In this document: positions 10,510 through 19,303 of the stretch, one piece after another
Layout: every line of letters begins with the position of its first letter
How positions within the stretch are numbered: the first letter of the stretch is position 1
Assembly (NCBI GenBank): GCA_013178005.1
Contig: JABLXL010000050.1
Coordinates: 1-62,942, forward strand
DNA from: Actinomycetota bacterium
Lineage (GTDB): Bacteria; Actinomycetota; Geothermincolia; Geothermincolales; RBG-13-55-18
Length of the DNA: 62,942 bases
Direction: 5' to 3'
Made by a program: the position numbers and the translations under genes
Notes under the pieces: generated by a model
What the model saw: the letters and a program-made list of their open reading frames with translations, nothing else
Databases searched by the model: none
Told to the model about the DNA's origin: nothing

Positions 10510-11949
10510 TTGGAGGCCCGGCGCAGGACCAAGATCGTGGCCACCTTGGGGCCTTCCGTCCGCGACGGGGCGGCATTGGAGGCGATGGTGAGGGCGGGCA
10601 TGGACGTTGCCCGGGTCAACGCCTCCCACGCCTCCCACGCCGTAATCTCAGAGGAGATCGCCTCGCTGCGCGAGGCCGCCCGGCGCGCAGGCAGGGAGGT
10701 GGGGGTGATCCTTGACCTCATGGGGCCCAAGCTGCGGGTCGGGGAGCTGCCGGGGGGCGGGATCGACCTTTCCCCGGGGCAGGAGGTGGTGATCAGCTCC
10801 ACCCTGCAACCGGGTTGCGGTGCCTCCTGCATCCCCCTGGATGTCGAGGGCTTCACGGGCAGGCTTTCGGCGGGGGACGAGGTGCTCATGGACGACGGGG
10901 CGTTGCGCCTGCGGGTGCTGGAATCATCTGCCGTGGGAGCCCGCTGCCGGGTGGAGGCGGGGGGAAAGCTGCGCTCGCGCAAGGGCATAAGCGCCCCGGG
11001 GGTCGACCTGGGCCTTCCGGCGCTGACGGAAAAAGACCTGGCCGACCTGGAGGTGGGGCTTTCCCGGGGCATCGACTGGGTGGCGCTGTCCTACGTGGGC
11101 TCCGCCTCCGACGTCTCGAGGTTGCGCGAGGAGATGGGGCGCATGGGCTGCGCCGTACCGGTCATCGCCAAGATAGAGAGGCGCGCGGCGGTGGAAAGGG
11201 CGGATGAGATCATCGCGGAAGCGGATGCGGTCATGGTGGCCAGGGGGGACCTGGGAGTTGAGATGCCCCTGGAGGAGGTGCCCCTGCTGCAGAAGCGCAT
11301 CGTGGAGGCGGCCGCGAGCCGCGGCAAGCCGGTGATCATCGCCACCCAGATGCTGCAGAGCATGATCGAGCACCCCTCACCCACCAGGGCGGAGGTAAGC
11401 GACGTGGCCAACGCGGTGTTGGAGGGAGCCGACGCGGTCATGCTCTCGGGGGAGACCGCCGTGGGGGCTTACCCAGTGGATGCGGTGAACACCATGCGGA
11501 GAATCATCCTCAAGGCCGAGGGCGCGCTGCCGTACGAGCGCTGGCTGGAGGAGCGCCGGCGCTGGATAAGCAGGGGGAGGGTGGAGGCGGTGGCGTATGC
11601 CGCCTGCGAGTTGGCTTTGCGTCTGGGAGCGGGGGCCATCGTCACCCCCACGGAATCTGGATTCACCGCCCTGCAGGTCAGCCGCTTCCGCCCCGGACAA
11701 CCCATCCTGGCCCCCACGCCCCATGAGCGGACAGCCAGGCGGATGGCCCTTTACTGGGGGGTGCTGCCGCGTTGGGGGAAGATGGAAGGGGACACGAGGG
11801 GGATGCTCCTCTCCGCGGGGGAAGCGGCGCGAGCGGAGGGACTGGCTGCGGCGGGGGACACGGTGGTGGTCACCGCGGGCATAAGGAAGCCCGGAGAGGA
11901 AGGCGTGCCCACCACCAACACCATCCACTGCCTGGCCATCGAGGAATGA
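10510..11949 (+). CDS. pyk: Pyruvate kinase
   Basis: Converts phosphoenolpyruvate and ADP to pyruvate and ATP. 479 residues, usual length. It starts at TTG 10510, 3 bp after the previous stop, with GAGGG just upstream. Visible motifs are RRTKIVATLGPS at the N-terminus, AGMDVARVNASH, the active-site signature VIAKIERRAAVERADEI, VARGDLGVEMPLEEVPLLQK, IIATQMLQSMIEHPSPTRAE and MLSGETAVGAYPV. The usual NFSHG after the second strand is NASHA here, and DTKGPEIR is DLMGPKLRVG, so the N-terminal part is divergent. The C-terminal regulatory domain is present (about 345-479). Its position behind eno makes this a lower-glycolysis operon. Confidence 0.95.
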   Translation: MEARRRTKIVATLGPSVRDGAALEAMVRAGMDVARVNASHASHAVISEEIASLREAARRAGREVGVILDLMGPKLRVGELPGGGIDLSPGQEVVISSTLQPGCGASCIPLDVEGFTGRLSAGDEVLMDDGALRLRVLESSAVGARCRVEAGGKLRSRKGISAPGVDLGLPALTEKDLADLEVGLSRGIDWVALSYVGSASDVSRLREEMGRMGCAVPVIAKIERRAAVERADEIIAEADAVMVARGDLGVEMPLEEVPLLQKRIVEAAASRGKPVIIATQMLQSMIEHPSPTRAEVSDVANAVLEGADAVMLSGETAVGAYPVDAVNTMRRIILKAEGALPYERWLEERRRWISRGRVEAVAYAACELALRLGAGAIVTPTESGFTALQVSRFRPGQPILAPTPHERTARRMALYWGVLPRWGKMEGDTRGMLLSAGEAARAEGLAAAGDTVVVTAGIRKPGEEGVPTTNTIHCLAIEE

Positions 11950-12066
11950 GGTATTGAAGCACGCGCAAGGCAGTTTCCGCCTGGTTGGTAGATGACGGCG
12001 TGTCAGGATCGCGCCGGTGAAAGCGGATTTCGCACCGGAAAAGGATCGGACCCCGGGGAGGTGGCG

Positions 12067-13710
12067 ATGATCTCGGATGAGGCTTACAGAGAGCTCGAGG
12101 AGGCGGTGGGAGCCGAGAACGTTTCCCGCGAGCCGGCGGTGTTGGAAGGGTACGCGTGGCAGCCTTTCCTGAACGACGACCCCGCCCTGTGGATTCGCAG
12201 GCCGGTGGCGGTGGTGCTTCCTTCCACTACGGAGGAGGTGCAGGCCGTGGTGAGGGCTTGCAACCGCCACGGCCTCAAGTTCAAGGCGCTTTCCACCGGT
12301 TGGGGAGCCGCTTCCGGGCCTACTTCCGAGGGGGTGGTGCAGTTGGACATGCGCCGCATGGACCGCATCCTCGAGATCGACGAGCGCAACATGATCGCAG
12401 TGGTGGAGCCTTACGTGAGCGGCGCGCAGCTTCAGGCGGAGGCCATGAAGCTCGGCCTGAACACGCATATCATCGGGGCGGGGCCCTCCTGTTCCCCCCT
12501 CGCCAGCGCCACTTCCATGAGCGGCGTGGGCCACGATTGCATCTACATGGCTTACAGCGCACGCAACGTCCTGGGAGTGGAATGGGTGCTTCCCGACGGC
12601 GAGGTGTTGAGGTTGGGCACCCTGGGCTCCGGCCTGGGCTGGTACAACGGGGACGGGCCCGGCCCGTCGTTGCGGGGGATCATGCGCGGCGCCCTGGGGG
12701 CCCTGTCCGGCTTGGGAGTATTTACCAAGTGCGCCGTCAAGCTCTACAACTGGCCCGGGCCCCCGAGCCTGGAGGCAGAGGGGTTGATCCTGGATTCGCG
12801 CGTCGAGGTGCCGGAGAACATACGCTTCTACATGGCCTTCTTCCCGGGACCCGGGGAGTTCGCGGACGCGATGTACAAGATAGGGGAGGCGGAGATAGGC
12901 TATGCCGCGGTCCGCATCGCGCCCGTGGCCTACACCGCCCTGGTCATGCCGCACTCGGGCATGGGCATCCTGGAGACCAAGGCCCTGAGGTCCATACTGG
13001 CGGACACCCTGGCCTATCCACTCACCTTCGTCCTGGCCGGGGACAGCCTGGAGGAGACGGAATACCAGGAGGCGGCGCTCAAGCGCATCGTGCTCGACCA
13101 TGGGGGCTTCATGCTCGAGGTGAACAAGATGGGCCCCCTGGCGGCCTTCATGCCCCTTAACTTCCTGCGCGTGAGCATCATACCCCTGGCCTTCAGGCCG
13201 GGAGGGATATTCGGCACCTGCCTCGACGGCAACGAGGCCCTGGACCTGCAGATGAAGTGGGTGGACGCCATCGCCGCCGCCAAGCAGGAGTTTTTCGCTC
13301 GCGGCGCCTTCATGGAGGACGGTGGCAACAACCCCTACTTCGTCCCCTACGAGAACAACACCTGGGCGCACTGCGAGGTGCTTTACGCCTATTCCGTGGA
13401 CAGCAAGGAGAGCCTGGATTCGCTCAACCCCATGGAGTTCAGCTCAACCCTCAACGCCATCCGGCTGTGCATGACCCCCCTGTCCGCGTTCATAGCTCCG
13501 GTGCGCAAGGCGCTCAGCCCGCTGGCCGGCAATTTCAACCAGTGGCAACGCAGGATATCCGCCGCCTTCGATCCCCGGGAGACCGCGGACAAGGGCTTCT
13601 ACACCGAGGAAGGCGAGTTCGCCTGGGAGCGCATCGACCCCGCGAAGAGGAGGGAACTGGAGGAGCTGTCGGAGAAGCTGCGCTGGACGGAGGAAGGCCC
13701 GCCCGGCTGA
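12067..13710 (+). CDS. FAD-linked oxidase (VAO/PCMH family, GlcD-like)
   Basis: 547 residues from ATG 12067, which has GGGGAGGTGGCG just upstream. An upstream in-frame ATG (11992) lacks a ribosome site. The N-terminal PCMH-type FAD-binding domain (about 35-220) includes RPVAVVLPSTTEEVQAVV, FKALSTGWGAAS and a glycine-rich stretch ending GVGHDCIYMAYSARN. The C-terminal half resembles the cap domain of FAD-linked oxidases. Such enzymes oxidise hydroxy acids or alcohols, and the substrate here cannot be deduced. No Fe-S (CCG-type) domain is attached. It stands alone between pyk and ftsB. Confidence 0.8.
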   Translation: MISDEAYRELEEAVGAENVSREPAVLEGYAWQPFLNDDPALWIRRPVAVVLPSTTEEVQAVVRACNRHGLKFKALSTGWGAASGPTSEGVVQLDMRRMDRILEIDERNMIAVVEPYVSGAQLQAEAMKLGLNTHIIGAGPSCSPLASATSMSGVGHDCIYMAYSARNVLGVEWVLPDGEVLRLGTLGSGLGWYNGDGPGPSLRGIMRGALGALSGLGVFTKCAVKLYNWPGPPSLEAEGLILDSRVEVPENIRFYMAFFPGPGEFADAMYKIGEAEIGYAAVRIAPVAYTALVMPHSGMGILETKALRSILADTLAYPLTFVLAGDSLEETEYQEAALKRIVLDHGGFMLEVNKMGPLAAFMPLNFLRVSIIPLAFRPGGIFGTCLDGNEALDLQMKWVDAIAAAKQEFFARGAFMEDGGNNPYFVPYENNTWAHCEVLYAYSVDSKESLDSLNPMEFSSTLNAIRLCMTPLSAFIAPVRKALSPLAGNFNQWQRRISAAFDPRETADKGFYTEEGEFAWERIDPAKRRELEELSEKLRWTEEGPPG

Positions 13711-13779
13711 TCCCCCGGCAGGCGACCCGCCGTGGGCCTCTCCGGCGCGCCCCTTTCCCGGACCCTGGGAAATGTATTA

Positions 13780-13816
13780 TAGACTTGTTAACTATTGATG
13801 GATTATAATACGTTTG
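13780..13816 (+). promoter_or_regulatory. Promoter of the ftsB-like gene (leaderless)
   Basis: TAGACT (13780-13785) and TATAAT (13804-13809) are 18 bp apart. ATG 13817 follows 7 nt after the -10, leaving no room for a ribosome-binding site. A leaderless transcript is therefore predicted, as for the kinase at 695. Confidence 0.6.
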
Positions 13817-14554
13817 ATGAAAAATAATATTGCTGTTGCAAGGGGTAAAAAGGGTAAACAAGTGCGCCGTGGGGTTTCCGGCCGGAATCGCACTGCGAAA
13901 GCATGCGCGCGGGCCAAGGGTGCGGGGACATCTTGTGTGGGCCAGAAAGGGATCCGCCGCTCCGTGGAGAGGAGAACGAGTAACGCCACGGCGGGTAGCC
14001 TCAGGCGCTGCGAAGATCCTCGGAGGGCGGTGAAAAAGGAGATCAAGGCCGTTGCCGCGAGTAGGGAGGATGCGGGGAGGGCGGCGAGGGGCGGACGACT
14101 ACGGATGATAGAAGGAGGTCATGGCGCTGCCGGCAGCCGCGGCTTCTCCTGCGCGGGCGCCGGGAGGCGCGAAAGGGAGATGCCGCCCCACGTCAGGCGC
14201 AGGCGCCGGATCTTCGTGGCGTTCGCGGCGATCGCTTGCGCAGCGATCGTTGCGCTCGTCTTAAAAGGCCCGGTGACGCGCCTGGTGGAGAGCAGGCGCA
14301 ATCTCTCCGCCACGCAGGCGCGCCTTGCGGAGGAAGAGGAGGTCACCCGCTCCTTGCAGGAACGCAGGGACCGCGATCTCACCGACCGCTACGTGGAGAT
14401 GGAGGCGCGCAAGATGGGCTACGTCAAGCCGGGAGAGATCCCCATTGTGGTAATGGACGCCCCCTCGGAGGAAGCCGGCGGAGGCGGCGGGGAAGAGGAG
14501 TCGCCGCCGGACGTCGCGGAAGAAGTCTCACCATCTACGCCCGGAACGCCCTGA
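13817..14554 (+). CDS. ftsB: FtsB/DivIC-like septum formation initiator with a long basic N-terminal extension
   Basis: The C-terminal part is a typical DivIC/FtsB: a single membrane segment (RRIFVAFAAIACAAIVALVL), a coiled coil (NLSATQARLAEEEEVTRSLQ), and the diagnostic motif EARKMGYVKPGEIPIVVM. A Gly/Glu/Pro-rich tail follows. FtsB links the division proteins FtsL and FtsQ at the septum. The promoter places the start at ATG 13817, which adds about 100 Lys/Arg-rich residues before the core. ATG 14178, with AAAGGGAG just upstream, would give the core only. The leaderless promoter favours the long form, and long FtsB N-termini are known in mycobacteria. In Actinobacteria ftsB normally lies between eno and DUF501. 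Here DUF501 is 16 kb away. Confidence 0.8.
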   Translation: MKNNIAVARGKKGKQVRRGVSGRNRTAKACARAKGAGTSCVGQKGIRRSVERRTSNATAGSLRRCEDPRRAVKKEIKAVAASREDAGRAARGGRLRMIEGGHGAAGSRGFSCAGAGRREREMPPHVRRRRRIFVAFAAIACAAIVALVLKGPVTRLVESRRNLSATQARLAEEEEVTRSLQERRDRDLTDRYVEMEARKMGYVKPGEIPIVVMDAPSEEAGGGGGEEESPPDVAEEVSPSTPGTP

Positions 14555-14932
14555 CACCAGACCAACGGTTTTATCTCCATCCTTGGGCACACTCTCAGGA
14601 TCAGGCTGCGCGGAGTATAAGATTATGAAATGCTGTTCCAACGGAAGCGGTTTCTTACAAGATGATGCAAGTTTTTTCCTGACCACATTCAATGAAGAAC
14701 AACCAAACGTAACGAGAAAGGATATGCAGTGACTAGTTTTACCAAGGATCATGATCCCGATTCAGGAAATCCACGTTATCGCCAGTATCTCTCTTCCTAT
14801 ACGTCGGTACCTTTTCTTCTCCGTTGCACGTATCCTATGCATCAAGACCACCGGCATACTCAGAGAATGGTAAACCATTCGCGGTAGAACGTTCATCATA
14901 TTTCAATTGAAAGAGGGCACGAGGAGGATATC
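14555..14932 (+). other. AT-richer intergenic stretch with a weak 52-codon ORF
   Basis: This 378-bp stretch is visibly less GC-rich than its left neighbour. GTG 14729, with GAAAGG about 7 nt upstream, opens a 52-codon frame to TAG 14885-14887 (start MTSFTKDHDPDSGNPRY). No family is recognised and it may not be a gene. Nothing else is seen. Confidence 0.25.
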
Positions 14933-16123
14933 ATGGAAATCAAACGAAAGGTAATTATATCCATTATCGTCATATCCAGCTTAACGATATTGGCACTGCT
15001 ATTGCCGATAATGCTAAAGGGTGGGAGCAGCGATGCCCTGGCAACAGAAATAAAACAGAATGCCTTTGAGACGGCTAGGGACATTAAGAGTTACAAGATC
15101 GAGGTAGAAATAAGAAACACAAAACAGGAAACACCTGGCTGCGACAGAGTTGACAAGAGCACTATATGGGTAAAAGGTCCCGATAAGATCAGAATCGATA
15201 ACGAAATAACCGGGTTGGAGGCAATAGGCATCCCGCCAACCAAAAGCACGATAATACAAAATGGTCGCTGTATTTATTCAACGGATTCAGAAAGTATTTC
15301 TATATACGATAATTGCCCGCCCTTCGACTATTTCTACGGAGAACTGGATTGCGCTTACGTTATGGCCAACGAACTCAACACGTTGATAGACGCAAATCTC
15401 GTCAATGTCGCTGGCGATGAAATGGTCCGGGGCAAGGATGCTTACAGGCTCGAAATAATGCATGACGCCGATAATGCCATAACCCGGCCCGACTTGCCGG
15501 ATCGCGAAATAAGGTGGGTTGAAAAAAGCACCTCGGTTTGCCTTAAGAAAGAAACGTACAAGGACGGTAAGCTTGTCAACACTTTGGAGGTCACCGACTA
15601 CGAGATAAACAACGAAATCCCCGACAGCATCTTTTCCCCCGAACTGGAAGGCAAAGCTTGCCGCGAGAGGAGAGATGGAGGATATCGTGACCTGGATCCC
15701 CAAGAGGCTCCGGAAACTTGCGGATTCACGCCGGTTTTTCCAAGCTATATTCCAGAGACCTACAAAATGGATTCCACTGGATGGCGGGATCCGAGGGCCA
15801 GCGATTTGCCAACGAATTTGCCGCCAAATTATGCGCCGCTGTGGTATAAGCCATTCTATATTACATTGAGGAATTCCATGTCGGAGATAAGTATATGCGA
15901 AGCGAAGAAACTCGATAAAGATTTGCCCGACAGTGAATCTCTGACCGTGAATCCAGATGGGGAATTGAACGTCATCGAGATTGCTCTGTCTGGGGGCCGC
16001 ACTGGATATTATGTCCCAGAGAAGAGAACGCTATACTTCTTCAGCAAGGATATTAAAATAAGGATAAGGGCGGATATCCCCGTCGGTGAACTGGTAAAGA
16101 TCGCGGAATCAATGTTGTTATAA
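14933..16123 (+). CDS. Membrane-anchored LolA/MucB-fold protein
   Basis: 396 residues with an N-terminal membrane anchor (IISIIVISSLTILALLLPIML). The outer domain starts FETARDIKSYKIEVEIRNTK and continues DKIRIDNEI and RLEIMH, then KKETYKDGKLVNTLEVTDYEIN. This is the pattern of the lipoprotein-carrier fold (LolA/RseB/DUF4367-like), in which a half-barrel binds a lipid or peptide. The C-terminal ~140 residues look like a DUF4367-type domain. ATG 14933 follows GAGGAG at a good distance. Codon use is clearly AT-richer than the flanking genes (many AAA, ATA, AAT), which suggests acquisition by transfer. A 53-aa ORF follows 40 bp downstream. In Gram-positives such proteins often sense envelope stress with anti-sigma factors, and an ECF sigma operon lies nearby. 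Confidence 0.6.
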   Translation: MEIKRKVIISIIVISSLTILALLLPIMLKGGSSDALATEIKQNAFETARDIKSYKIEVEIRNTKQETPGCDRVDKSTIWVKGPDKIRIDNEITGLEAIGIPPTKSTIIQNGRCIYSTDSESISIYDNCPPFDYFYGELDCAYVMANELNTLIDANLVNVAGDEMVRGKDAYRLEIMHDADNAITRPDLPDREIRWVEKSTSVCLKKETYKDGKLVNTLEVTDYEINNEIPDSIFSPELEGKACRERRDGGYRDLDPQEAPETCGFTPVFPSYIPETYKMDSTGWRDPRASDLPTNLPPNYAPLWYKPFYITLRNSMSEISICEAKKLDKDLPDSESLTVNPDGELNVIEIALSGGRTGYYVPEKRTLYFFSKDIKIRIRADIPVGELVKIAESMLL

Positions 16124-16163
16124 GTTTCCATAAGGATTCGACTTTGCCGAAAAGGAGTATCCG

Positions 16164-16325
16164 GTGAAGAAGGCACTGATACAAAGCGAAGGGTCATATT
16201 GCCAATTATTTCACGATCCGGTAATGGCGGTGGGCATTAGGGCGATAAAGGATGAGGCGAATATCAAAGAGGCTGACTTGATCGTCGAATCCTTGAGCGT
16301 AATGAATATGTATCCGGCTCCATAG
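16164..16325 (+). CDS. Small 53-aa ORF of unknown function
   Basis: GTG 16164 is preceded by an excellent Shine-Dalgarno, AAAAGGAG (16150-16157), 6 nt upstream. The frame runs 53 codons to TAG 16323-16325, beginning MKKALIQSEGSYCQLFHDP and ending SVMNMYPAP. It begins 40 bp after the LolA-like gene and is probably co-transcribed with it. Base composition matches that gene. There is one Cys and no membrane segment. I do not recognise it. Confidence 0.5.
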   Translation: MKKALIQSEGSYCQLFHDPVMAVGIRAIKDEANIKEADLIVESLSVMNMYPAP

Positions 16326-16480
16326 ATACCACCGATTTCCCTTCATAATTACCACCCTTCCGGGATGGCGCCAGATCTTGGTGCGTGCAATCCGGCCTTC
16401 CCGCTTCTTTGGTTGCTCTTCTATGCAAAGGGAATGCCATCCATTGTCAATCCAGGAGCCCAGACGCAAATCGTTATACG

Positions 16481-17245
16481 CTAGGGAGTTTTCGGTTTCT
16501 TGCTTCCGCCCCTTTCTTTGCCGCCCTCGCCGTCGCCTGCTCCATTCGTAGCGCTTTCTCCCTCGCAGCTCTCCACCCCGCAGCGGCTGCGCATGCGCTC
16601 TCTCTCCTGGCCACAAACCCCGTAGGCCTCTTCCAGGGATTCCGCCAACTGCGGGGGTCCGCCATCTCTTAAGCCCTCCATGCGCCTGGCCTGATCGTCC
16701 AGCATCTCGTGGAAACGCAGGGCCAGCGATTCGGCCTCCTCGGTCGAGGCAGCCGCGAGGAAAGCTCCCGCGCGCTCGATGTTGCGCGAATATTCCGCAA
16801 GCCAGCGATCGGCTCCCTCCCCGCTGCCGCGAGAGACCATGCCCTCGAGTTCGTCCATGCGGCGCTGCGAATACTCCATCTCCAGCCTCGCGTCTTCAAG
16901 CCCCGATACGGTCAAAGCGATGCGAGCGCGCTCGAAGAAGATCCTGACGCCGTAGAGGCTGGAATCGGGCTGCGCCCCGTAGGAAAGCGCGTAGGCGCCC
17001 GTGACGGAAGAAACCATCAGCACCATGACGAGCAGGACGGTTAAAAGGACGTGACGCGCAATGGCGGGGCTGCGGTGGGCGCGCCTCGCCCCCAAGCCCA
17101 GCTTCGCGCCTTTTTCGGAAGTCGCCCTAGCCCATATCCTCTGCGCTCCGAATTCCCGCAGGCGCTCCCCGGCGTTCGGTCCTTGGAAGCTCGCAAGGAA
17201 GGCGTCCGCCGACCTCTCCAGCTCTTTCCGCTTTCCCTTTCTCAT
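16481..17245 (-). CDS. DUF5667 single-pass membrane protein, likely anti-sigma partner
   Basis: About 254 residues from ATG 17245 (MRKGKRKELERSADAFLA), giving a cytoplasmic N-terminal part of about 75 residues. One membrane segment (LLTVLLVMVLMVSSVTGAYA) follows, then an outer domain starting QPDSSLYGVRIFFERARIAL. That motif and the helical pair after it (RLEMEYSQRRMDELEGMV) are typical of DUF5667. The tail is Cys-, Gly- and Lys-rich. It lies 155 bp downstream of an ECF sigma factor on the same strand. Proteins of this type are encoded next to ECF sigma factors and may hold them at the membrane. That role is inference from context. Confidence 0.75.
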   Translation of the reverse strand: MRKGKRKELERSADAFLASFQGPNAGERLREFGAQRIWARATSEKGAKLGLGARRAHRSPAIARHVLLTVLLVMVLMVSSVTGAYALSYGAQPDSSLYGVRIFFERARIALTVSGLEDARLEMEYSQRRMDELEGMVSRGSGEGADRWLAEYSRNIERAGAFLAAASTEEAESLALRFHEMLDDQARRMEGLRDGGPPQLAESLEEAYGVCGQERERMRSRCGVESCEGESATNGAGDGEGGKERGGSKKPKTP

Positions 17246-17400
17246 GGCCCCGTCACTTCCCTCCTTGGCCCTGCAGCCGAACGCCCAAGGTGTCATGACA
17301 GCGGTTTCGGTTCATCGCCATCGCTTCCCCGGTAACGGCGGAGGCGTGGGGGTGCTTTCTCCCCGTGGCATGATCGTCGCGTCGATCCCTCATCACTTCG

Positions 17401-17943
17401 TCACTCCCAGCCAAGATCCCGCAGGGTTTCCCCCAGGCGGCGCAGGGCACGGTGCTGCAGGGCGTTGACCGCGCCCTCGCTCCTGCCCAGAGCTTTCGCC
17501 ACCTCCGAGTTGCCCATCCCGGCGAAGTACTTCATGGTGATGACCTGCCTTTGCGTGGACGGCAGCGCCGCGAGGCATTCCCTCAAGGCTTCCGCCCTCT
17601 TCTCATCCTCGATCTGTAGAGGAGCAGGTTTCGCGACGTCTTCGACCTCCTCGTCCAGTTCCGTTGTTCTCCTCCTGCTCCGTTTGCGCTGATGGTCCAC
17701 GAGCAGGTTGTGCGCGATACGGAAGATCCAGGCCTTGAGCTGCCCGCGCCGGGGATCGAAGGTCCCCATGCTCAGCAGCGCCTTCAGGAACACGTCCTCC
17801 GCGAGGTCCTCCGCGTCCTCGCGGGATCCCGTATTCCAGTAGAGGTAGCGGAAAACGGGATCGATCAGCGCTCGATATAACTCGGCGAATGCTTCCCGGT
17901 CACCTTCCGCCGTTCTTATCGCAAGCTCCTCGAGGGGCGTCAA
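17401..17943 (-). CDS. ECF (group 4) RNA polymerase sigma factor
   Basis: 180 residues. Region 2 is visible as FAELYRALIDPVFRYLYWN, SREDAEDLAEDVFLKAL and LKAWIFRIAHNLLVDHQRK. Region 4 is ALPSTQRQVITMKYFAGMGNSEVAKALG followed by a helix-turn-helix with ALQHRALRRL. It starts at TTG 17943, with AAGGAAGG 4 nt upstream. It directs RNA polymerase to a small regulon, presumably in response to an envelope signal relayed by the downstream DUF5667 protein. It is divergent from the Cys-rich secreted protein, a possible target. Confidence 0.9.
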   Translation of the reverse strand: MTPLEELAIRTAEGDREAFAELYRALIDPVFRYLYWNTGSREDAEDLAEDVFLKALLSMGTFDPRRGQLKAWIFRIAHNLLVDHQRKRSRRRTTELDEEVEDVAKPAPLQIEDEKRAEALRECLAALPSTQRQVITMKYFAGMGNSEVAKALGRSEGAVNALQHRALRRLGETLRDLGWE

Positions 17944-18522
17944 ACGACCTTCCTTTCCGCGCTCTCAACTATTACTACGTAAGAATAGGACCACATGTAC
18001 GTCTTTGTCGCCATGATTCCGGTTTGCCCCGGCGGTCCGCTTCCCGGCGGCGAGAGAAGAAGCCCCTCCGGTACGCATCCGCGATGCCCGAAATGAGCGC
18101 GTACAAGAGGGGGCCCTCGCGCGTATTTAAGGTTAGAAGCCCTGCAAGAAGCTTGATGGGGACAGCTTGAAGGAGCCGCGTCGGGAGATGCTCCCGCTTC
18201 GGCCTAAAGCTTCGGAGAGTGGATTAGAGCAGGGATCGCGCCGGATTCTCGTATCGTGGAGCGTTTATGCGGAGAAGTGGAGAGGGATCGGAAAAACGTC
18301 GCACTGGAGGCGGAAACGGTGGCGATTAAGCGAAGGTCGTCTTTCGGGGAATGGTAATGAGGAATTCACCGTGGCGGTATCCGGGCGGAAGCGCAAGCAG
18401 TTCGACGAAGGTCGTTCGCTCCGGTCCGTGTGGGTGCGAGGAGAAACGAGACGGCATTTTACAGGTACGCGTGATGAACTTGAAGGAACGGAGAACGATT
18501 CAAAGTACAAGGAGGTGAGAGA
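17944..18522. other. Divergent intergenic region between sigma factor and Cys-rich protein
   Basis: No convincing gene. Open frames here lack ribosome sites and have composition like random GC-rich sequence. A related 10-13 bp phrase, CGAAGGTCGT, occurs near 18331 and 18405. The region ends with the perfect Shine-Dalgarno AAGGAGGTGA of the next gene. I could not identify a clear ECF-type promoter pair. Confidence 0.4.
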
Positions 18523-18960
18523 GTGAGAAGGAAAGGCACTGTGATAGCGGTGGTGGCCGTGGCTGTCGCTTTGCTGGTTTCCGTGGGAGCGGCCGTGGCG
18601 GCCGGTACCGCGGGTGGCGGCAACGACTCTTTTAAACGGGCCGCCACGAAGGAAGCCCTGCGCTTCGCCTGCCGCAACCAGGGCCAGAGCGACCAGGTGA
18701 GGGCCGAGCATTGCGAAGGCATGGAGGAAGGCGAGTGCGCCGGCGAGTGCGACCGCACCCGGGACAGGCTGCAGGACGGCACCTGCGAGGGCGACGGGAC
18801 CCAGTCGCGCAACCGCGCCGGGGAAGCGACCGGGGACGCCGGAGGACAGTCCTCGCAGGCCGGCGAGTGCGCCGGCGAGTGCGACCGCACCCGGGACAGG
18901 CTGCAGGACGGCACCTGCGAGGGCGACGGGACCCAGTCGCGCAACCGCGCCGGGGAATAG
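18523..18960 (+). CDS. Small secreted Cys-rich repeat protein
   Basis: 145 residues from GTG 18523, with the perfect Shine-Dalgarno AAGGAGGTGA (18509-18518). A signal peptide (VIAVVAVAVALLVSVGAAVAAG) is followed by about 35 residues and then two near-identical units of about 32 residues, GECAGECDRTRDRLQDG and its continuation. The units are 44 residues (132 bp) apart. The second unit ends exactly at the stop codon, so the gene looks like one whose 3' end was duplicated in frame. Each unit has three Cys. No known family is recognised. It lies divergent from an ECF sigma factor and may be under its control. Confidence 0.65.
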   Translation: MRRKGTVIAVVAVAVALLVSVGAAVAAGTAGGGNDSFKRAATKEALRFACRNQGQSDQVRAEHCEGMEEGECAGECDRTRDRLQDGTCEGDGTQSRNRAGEATGDAGGQSSQAGECAGECDRTRDRLQDGTCEGDGTQSRNRAGE

Positions 18961-19078
18961 GAGAGGTGTCGGGCAAACAGACGCCGAGGTCGGGCTTTCG
19001 CCCGGGATGGATCAAGACCGCGCGAAGACGCACGCGGGCGGGATTTGTCCCGGGAAAGGAAGCCCGGCCTTATCTATC

Positions 19079-19182
19079 ATGGGCGCAAACCCTTTGCGAT
19101 TTCCCTGACCGCTTGAAGCGCGTGATGTTGTGAATCGATGGGCGCAAACCCTTTGCGATTTCCCTGACCGCTTGAACCGCGT
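19079..19182. repeat. Two direct copies of a 41-bp sequence, 59 bp apart
   Basis: The sequence beginning ATGGGCGCAAACCCTTTGCG occurs at 19079 and again at 19138. It is conserved through GACCGCTTGAA and differs only near the end (GCGCGT versus CCGCGT). Two copies only, so not a CRISPR array. It lies upstream of the IclR promoter and could be regulatory or a duplication scar. Confidence 0.8.
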
Positions 19183-19230
19183 ATTGCCGTTCTCGCGTCG
19201 CTTTTCTTCGCAACCTTATTCAGGTCGTGG

Positions 19231-19280
19231 TTGACAAGTTCGCGCCCGAATAATATATTATATTCTAATACACAGTATTA
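19231..19280 (+). promoter_or_regulatory. SigA-type promoter and palindromic operator of the IclR gene
   Basis: TTGACA (19231-19236), 17 bp, TATATT (19254-19259) is a near-consensus promoter. The perfect palindrome TAATACACAGTATTA (19266-19280, arms TAATAC/GTATTA) sits at the expected transcription start. This is where an IclR-type protein would repress its own operon. It is 24 bp upstream of the regulator's ATG. The whole stretch is strikingly AT-rich. Confidence 0.8.
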
Positions 19281-19303
19281 TAATATGATACATTAGGTCG
19301 CTA

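Noticed and set aside
11377-13371. A 664-codon minus-strand frame across pyk and the FAD oxidase
   Set aside because: It crosses two well-supported genes on the other strand and has no family pattern.
18167-18526. A 119-codon plus-strand frame before the Cys-rich protein
   Set aside because: No ribosome site, odd composition, and it runs over the start of a gene with a perfect Shine-Dalgarno.
18961-19078. Class I c-di-GMP riboswitch suggested by GGGCAAACAGACGC
   Set aside because: The rest of the class I core (second conserved stem and tetraloop receptor) is missing.
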